Shown piece by piece: positions 58,797 to 64,000 of a stretch of 64,000 nt of DNA. This DNA comes from Lamellibrachia satsuma (Eukaryota > Annelida > Polychaeta > Sabellida > Siboglinidae): positions 6,422,001-6,486,000 of the forward strand of contig BSQZ01000001.1 in assembly GCA_033239005.1 (NCBI GenBank), read 5' to 3'. Both the position numbers and the translations under genes were made by a program. The notes beneath the pieces were generated by a model. That model was not told where the DNA came from. It worked only from the letters and a program-made list of their open reading frames with translations, and made no database searches. Within the stretch, counting starts at the first letter, position 1. Each line of letters begins with the position of its first letter.

Positions 58797-61014
58797 GCTG
58801 TCTGTCTGTCTGTCTATCTGTCTGTCTGTCTGTCTATCTGGTGTGTCGCCTGTTGCTTAAACACAGCCGCAAAATTATTCATCTTCTTGTACGCGTTGCA
58901 CTGCTTTCTGAATGGTGGACACTCTTCTTTTTTCAGGACGTGCTGTAATCCGCAAAACTTGCATTTCATCCTGTACATACGATCTGGTTTCTTGTTCCTG
59001 TAACCCTGTGATATTGCTTGGACATCATCGCTGTGAGTTTCGTCATCTTGTTTCACAATGCTGCCTCACTGTGTAGGGTCATGTTTGCTGTCTCCTCACT
59101 CCTGTGTAGGGTCATGCTTGCTGTCTTCTCACTCCTGTGTACGGTCATGCTTGCTGTCTCCTCACTCCTGTGTAGGGTCATGCTTGCTGTCTCCTCACTC
59201 CTGTGTAGGGTCATGCTTGCTGTCTCCTCACTTCTGTGTAGGGTCATGCTTGCTGTCTCCTCACTTCTGCTGTGTAGAGTCATGCTTGCTGTCTTCTCAC
59301 TCCTGTGTAGGGTCATGCTTGCTGTCTCCTCACTCCTGTGTAGGGTCATGCTTGCTGTCTCCTCACTCCTGTGTACGGTCATGCTTGCTGTCTCCTCACT
59401 TCTGTGTAGGGTCATGCTTGCTGTCTCCTCACTTCTGTTGTGTAGAGTCATGCTTGCTGTCTCCTCACTCCTGTGTAGGGTCATGCTTGCTGTCTCCTCA
59501 CTCCTGTGTAGGGTCATGCTTGCTGTCTCCTCACTCCTGTGTACGGTCATGCTTGCTGTCTCCTCACTCCTGTGTAGGGTCATGCTTGCTGTCTCCTCAC
59601 TCCTGTGTACGGTCATGCTTGCTGTCTTCTCACTCCTGTGTAGGGTCATGCTTGCTGTCTTCTCACTCCTGTGTAGGGTCATGCTTGCTGTCTCCTCACT
59701 CCTGTGTACAGTCATGCTTGCTGTCTCCTCAATTCTGTGTAGGGTCATGCTTGCTGTCTCCTCACTTCTGCTGTGTAAAGTCATGCTTGCTGTCTCCTCA
59801 CTCCTGTGTACGGTCATGCTTGCTGTCTCCTCACTTCTGTGTACAGTCATGCATGCTGTCTCCTCACTCCTGTGTAGGTTCATGCTTGCTGTCTCCTCAC
59901 TCCTGTGTACGGTCATGCTTGCTGTCTCCTCACTCCTGTGTACGGTCATGCTTGCTGTCTCCTCACTCCTGTGTAGGTCATGCTTGCTGTCTCCTCACTT
60001 CTGTGTTGGGTCATGCATGCTGTCTCCTCACTCCTGTGTAGGGTCATGCTTGCTGTCTCCTCACTTCTGCTGTGTAGAGTCATGCTTGCTGTCTCCTCAC
60101 TTCTGTGTACGGTCATGCTTGCTGTCTCCTCACTACTGTGTAGGGTCATGCATGCTGTCTCCTCACTCCTGTGTAGGGTCATCTTGCTCTCTCCTCACTC
60201 CTGTGTAGGGTCATACTTGCTGTCTCCTCACTCCTGTGTACGGTCATGCTTGCTGTCTCCTCACTCCTGTGTAGGGTCATGCTTGCTGTCTCCTCACTAC
60301 TGTGTAGGGTCATGCATGCTGTCTCCTCACTCCTGTGTAGGGTCATGCTTGCTGTCTCCTCACTCCTGTGTACGGTCATGCTTGCTGTCTCCTCACTCCT
60401 GTGTACGGTCATGCTTGCTGTCTCCTCACTCCTGTGTAGGGTCATGCTTGCTGTCTTCTCACTCCTGTGTACGGTCATGCATGCTGTCTCCTCACTCCTG
60501 TGTAGGGTCATGCTTGCTGTCTCCTCACTCCTGTGTACGGTCATGCTTGCTGTCTCCTCACTCCTGTGTACGGTCATGCTTGCTGTCTCCTCACTTCTGT
60601 GTAGGGTCATGCTTGCTGTCTCCTCACTTCTGCATAACGCAATGACAGTTTCCAAGGTTAGACCGACTGTCGCAAGCAGCTTCTTTCTTGTTTCCTCATA
60701 GTGAATGCTAAGTATCAGCCTGTCTCTGATGAGCTCGTCTTGCGGGTTACCAAAGTTCCACCGAGTAGCCAACTCTCGCAGCTTTGCAAATACGTGTCAA
60801 AATCTTCTTCTTTTTGGTTGAATCAACTGAAGACAAATCGGCGGAACACGATGTTGGCAATCTCCACGCAGTGTCTCTTTAACATTGCGAATATGCTGTC
60901 AACGGTTGAGTGTTCTGTGCTTGCGTTTTCAATTATTTTGACACATTGTTCACCTATTATGTATTTCAGGAGGGCAATTTGAAATTTTTCTGTTTCATCG
61001 TGCAGCCTTGACAT
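58797..61014 (-). pseudogene. Gag-like gene of the Gypsy-type element, split by a minisatellite
   Basis: From 61014 downwards: MSRLHDETEKFQIALLKYII, NIVFRRFVFS, then after a TGA, FNQKEEDFDTYL and, after a frameshift, ATRWNFGNPQDELIRDRLIL and LLATVGLTLETVIALC. This is a retrotransposon gag/capsid layout. The frame then enters the RSEETASMTLH repeat (60635-59075) and resumes as a zinc knuckle (CKFCGLQHVLKKEECPPF) at about 58970-58900. The knuckle has lost later ligands (N-A-Y, V-F). The stops and frameshifts make it a pseudogene. A short (CTGT)n tract at 58798-58840 follows the knuckle. Confidence 0.8.
59075..60635 (-). repeat. 33-bp coding minisatellite (~47 units) inside gag
   Basis: Units of tgtgtagggtcatgcttgctgtctcctcactcc encode RSEETASMT(L/V)H on the minus strand. 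A few units carry +3 insertions (ctgctg), and one near 59972 and one near 60183 break the 33-bp step. The repeat grows out of gag sequence LCRSEETASMT that immediately follows the capsid-like domain. Long frames on the + strand (LLCRVMLAVSS, CVGSCLLSPHS) are shadows. Confidence 0.97.
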
Positions 61015-62120
61015 AATGGAATAGTTATGTCATTGCTTTCGGAAACAACATGGTCATGGGGATCAGATTCAGTTGCACACGGTTTTGGGGTTAGGGTTAG
61101 TTTACAAAACAGGTTTTGTCGCGATACATCTGCCTCAAGCCCACAATGAGTTAACCGTACACAAAGAATTGTTTATTTATATACAGTGGCAGTTGAAATA
61201 ATGTTGTCAAAAGTGCGCCGTTTACATGAATTCGGCCATTTATTTAATTTTATTTTACAGTGTCGGATGTGATACGACATGCCATCTCCCTTCGTACTCA
61301 AATTCTCAATACTCACTGTGCCTCCGCATCCCGAAAAGCGGCAGCGGCACAAAATGCAAAACAGTTCGGCAAGAGTGGATCGTGACAGATATACAATTAC
61401 TGCGTAAACATTTAAAAAAGAGAACTTCAACAAGTAACGTTGAAATAACTGTTCTTCTTCGTAAGTCTGCTATATGCAGTCCCATGAAATTGTATCCCCG
61501 AACTACTTGGTATGTGTTAGCCTTTTTGTCCGGCCTAGTCCAGGAATGTTCTATTAATTCCCCATACCATATTGAGTGTTTTTACGTTATGTTCATACTA
61601 CACACGTCCTTCAAAATTGAAGGTAATCCGTTCAGCTGAAGATAAAAATTAGATGTTTGTTATAATTGCGTTATAATTATTTAATAACTTTGTACTACCA
61701 ATGTCATGAACTTGGGGGAAATATCATAATATAAAACATGTTTAATCGTCATCATTATCATCGTTTAACACATTTCATTCAGTATGCTTTCACACATTTT
61801 ATAAACAGCACCAAAGCAGACGTGACGGCTGTCAATGACTGAGTGAGAATATATCTGCGTATACATGATGTGCATTGCAGTTTACTTTTTTTTTGTTTTC
61901 TACACCAGAGCACTTCGTAGGTCACTGGTGTCCATCTATCTACCATATCATGTTGTCCTGCCACGACACAGAGCCAGCGTCCGAGGTAAAGTACTGACAG
62001 AGAATGACCGTCTGCCTCTTCACAGCTACTTCAACATTTCTTGACCGAGACATTGGTTCCAGTGCCCCTCTGCTCTCCACGTTCCAGACACCACTCAGCC
62101 TTCTGTCTGACGCTCATTGG
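61015..62120. other. no feature recognised
   Basis: An open frame at 61226-61639 (+) shows no known domain. A two-unit telomere-like 'gggttagggttag' occurs at about 61088. Confidence 0.35.
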
Positions 62121-62121
62121 C

Positions 62122-62480
62122 GATGCAGTCTGTCGACATGTACTCCTCGATCCTATTCCTCATCGTCGATGCAGTCTGTCGACATGTACTCCTCGATCTT
62201 ATCCCTCATCGTCGATGAAGTCTGTCAACATGTACTCCTCGATCATATTCCTCATCGTCGATGCAGTCTGCCGACATGTACTCCTCGATCCTATTCCCCA
62301 TTGTCGATGCAGTCTGCCGACATGTACTCCTCGATCTTATCCCTCATCGTCGATGAAGTCTGTCGACATGTACTCCTCGATCCTATTCCTCATCGTCGAT
62401 GCAGTCTATCGACATGTACTCCTCGATCCTAATCCTCATCGTCGATGAAGTCTGTCAAAATGTACTCCTCGATCCTATCC
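62122..62480 (-). repeat. 46-bp minisatellite derived from the Harbinger transposase C-terminus
   Basis: About 7.8 units of gatgcagtctgtcgacatgtactcctcgatcctattcctcatcgtc. On the minus strand the unit nearest the transposase encodes RDRIEEYILTDFIDDED, the natural end of the protein. The copies beyond it are out of frame from one another because 46 is not a multiple of 3. Confidence 0.95.
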
Positions 62481-63055
62481 CTCAGCATGTTATGCAGTGC
62501 GCATGAGGTGTGCACAAAGGTGTTCAACCGTCTCTGGATCCAGGGCAATGGTTGTCAAAAATACGCTAAACCGGTTGGCCAGTATCGCGATTGCGTTTCC
62601 GACCACTTTCCTGGATCGGGACAACCTGTAGTTGACCACCTTTTGCTCATGCATGAGATTTCGTCGGGAGTAGGGTTTCATGAGGTTTTCTTTCAAAGGA
62701 AAAGCTTCGTCGCCAACAAACATAGAAGGACACGTTTCGTTTGTGCCGGGTAAGCAATGTCCAGACTGCCTTCCTCCAGCGCCTACTTCGTGGAGCACTG
62801 CCCGAAGACGCGCAAGTCTGAGACACGGTCATTTGATCCTACGTCTGCGTACATAAATTTGTATTCACCATCAACGACAGCCATCAGAACTATATCGAAG
62901 GAATGTTTATAATTGAAAAACTGCAAACTACTGAGCTTGGGAGGGCGCATGCTGATGTGCTTTCCATTGATTGCATCCAGGCAGTTGGTGAAATTCCATC
63001 TCCGGTAGAACCCATCCGCGATAGCCAACCACTGTTCCTGGGTTCGGGGACACTG
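62455..63055 (-). pseudogene. PIF/Harbinger transposase remnant
   Basis: From an acceptor-like cattccag| at 63055 the minus strand encodes CPRTQEQWLAIADGF, RRWNFTNCLDAINGKHI (first catalytic D), IVLMAVVDGEYKFMYADVG, and VSDLRVFGQCSTK followed by TAG. After a frameshift come FVGDEAFPLKENLMKPYS (second D region), VVNYRLSRSRKVV (the usual E replaced at this position), ANRFSVFLTTIALDPETV and, after another shift, CALHNMLRDRIEEY. The order and motifs are those of HARBI1-type DDE transposases. Two frameshifts and a stop make it inactive. Confidence 0.85.
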
Positions 63056-63266
63056 GAATGAAAATTAGTGGTTTCTTTTATCTCAGGTATTCATAAAAGT
63101 CACGTCTTTCTAATTAGTTTATATACAATTGTTGTCTTCTACAGGTGTTCTCTTGGGAATTGTTCTTGATTAAATCCCTACATAGAAATCACTTTTGTTT
63201 TGAGCTAAATGAAATCGTTTTATTTTCAACATATGTCCATATCGTCCATATCATCTCAATAGCAAC

Positions 63267-63430
63267 ATGAATCAGACATGGACGAAGCGGAAGAAGAACT
63301 AGTGGAAAGCAGTGTTCCAGAAGTATCAGAAGAGAACTGTGAATCCAAAGGTGAGACGCCTAGTCAGGGCAGTCGTGAAGCTCCATCAACAAAAAGACCA
63401 CTGACACAGCGTGAACACATGCTTTTCTAA
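63267..63430 (+). CDS. Possible small acidic open frame, unassigned
   Basis: The sequence after an acceptor-like ctcaatag at about 63262 encodes NESDMDEAEEELVESSVPEV, then SEENCESKGETPSQGS and RPLTQREHMLF before TAA. It is hydrophilic and has no known domain. It could be part of the second (Myb/SANT-like) gene that Harbinger elements carry, or chance. No start codon with a good context is evident. Confidence 0.2.
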
Positions 63431-63606
63431 GAGGTATCCTGTTTAAGGTAGTGAAATAAAAATCTCGCTTTGGCGATTATTACACGATGATGTCCTTGGC
63501 GTCACAATAAAAGAGATTGTTTTGAGCATAACATGTATTGAATGCTATTGTCAGGGCAATAACACACACCCTAACACAATCACTAAACACACTGACGTAA
63601 ACGTGC

Positions 63607-63672
63607 ATGTATACGCGTGTACACGCATGCACACACTCACGCACGCACGCACGCACGCACGCACGCATGCAT
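63607..63672. repeat. (GCAC)n microsatellite
   Basis: About eight cacg units with flanking acgc/atgc variants. Confidence 0.9.
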
Positions 63673-63886
63673 ACACACATAGGTATTAATATCATGGTGA
63701 ATTACATTGCCTTTGGTAATTACATTCTAAGAGTATGGTTTATGGCAAAAACATATGAGTACAAAAGGAATAACTTTTTATTTAACTAAAATTAATATAA
63801 ATAATATTTACCAGTCGCAAAGAAACGTAATGTAACAGCAACTCGTTCGGCTGGTGGTATGCACGCCCGCATCGATGTATTCTGTG

Positions 63887-64000
63887 TCGTGACGTGTATG
63901 CCGGGCTCTACGATCGTCGCCGACTGGTCGGCCATCGTCGTTGAGCGTCGTGACGTGTATGCCGGGCTCTACGATCGTCGCCGACTGGTCGGCCATCGTC
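63887..64000. repeat. ~61-bp tandem repeat with CGTCGTGACGTGTATGCC
   Basis: Two near-perfect units run to the window edge, and the array probably continues outside. Each contains a CRE-like TGACGT and a palindrome-rich 'ctacgatcgtcgccgactggtcggccatcgtc'. Related sequence occurs at 56265-56400. Confidence 0.85.

Noticed and set aside
59018..60208. Long + strand frames rich in Cys, Leu and Ser (CVGSCLLSPHS, LLCRVMLAVSS)
   Set aside because: These are shadows of the gag minisatellite. The minus-strand frame is the one continuous with gag sequence on both sides.
61085..61100. Telomeric repeat
   Set aside because: Only two TTAGGG-like units are present, which is expected by chance. It is not evidence of a chromosome end.

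Overview
This window looks like nuclear DNA of an invertebrate animal. The phylum cannot be fixed from the sequence alone. The evidence is: spliced genes with long introns; a receptor-type gene with EGF, immunoglobulin (Ig) and transmembrane exons; tRNA-derived SINEs; long (TA)n tracts; and a mix of animal DNA transposons (THAP/YqaJ, Ginger-type, hAT, PIF/Harbinger) plus a Gypsy-type LTR retroelement. No operons, ribosome binding sites or other prokaryotic features are present.

Region 1 (about 0-33 kb, AT-rich) holds the only host-type gene I can support, on the + strand. A 1.6-1.9 kb unit carrying one 240-bp Thr/Ser-rich, mucin-like exon is repeated four times in tandem (1722-8925). It is followed by another Thr-rich exon (10248-10331) and a short exon (15372-15472) that encodes a stop preceded by a hydrophobic tail like a GPI-anchor signal. 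Further on are an EGF exon (24392), two Ig exons (25540, 26235), two successive transmembrane exons (27153, 27719) and three cytoplasmic-tail exons ending at 30745. Every exon from the mucin copies to the second TM exon begins and ends in phase 1, so they can be joined in many combinations. I infer one cell-surface glycoprotein gene with a GPI-anchored or a transmembrane end. Two separate genes remain possible. The 5' end and the signal peptide are not in view.

Region 2 (about 34.4-47.2 kb) is a set of nested transposons. The outer element carries an intact THAP-domain DDE transposase (+) and a convergent three-exon SAP-SWIM-YqaJ nuclease gene (-), the gene pair I associate with ISL2EU-type elements. 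Its right terminal repeat is interrupted at CCGG by an 8.3-kb element with TGTAACGGG...CCCGTTACA ends and a 4-bp CCGG duplication. That element contains a decayed, intron-containing, Gypsy-like integrase, which fits a Ginger1-type DNA transposon. It has itself collected a hAT remnant and two SINEs.

Region 3 (about 47.2-64 kb, more GC-rich) contains no convincing host gene. It has a dispersed family ending in AGTGGCGCCATCT (47-51 kb), a hAT-like element (about 52.2-56.2 kb), a decayed minus-strand Gypsy-like element (about 57.0-61.0 kb), a decayed minus-strand Harbinger transposase (about 62.5-63.06 kb) and a repeat containing CGTGACGTGTATGCC. In each of the three transposon families a piece of the coding sequence has grown into a minisatellite: 33 bp in hAT, 33 bp in Gypsy gag and 46 bp in Harbinger. 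This is the most unusual pattern in the window.
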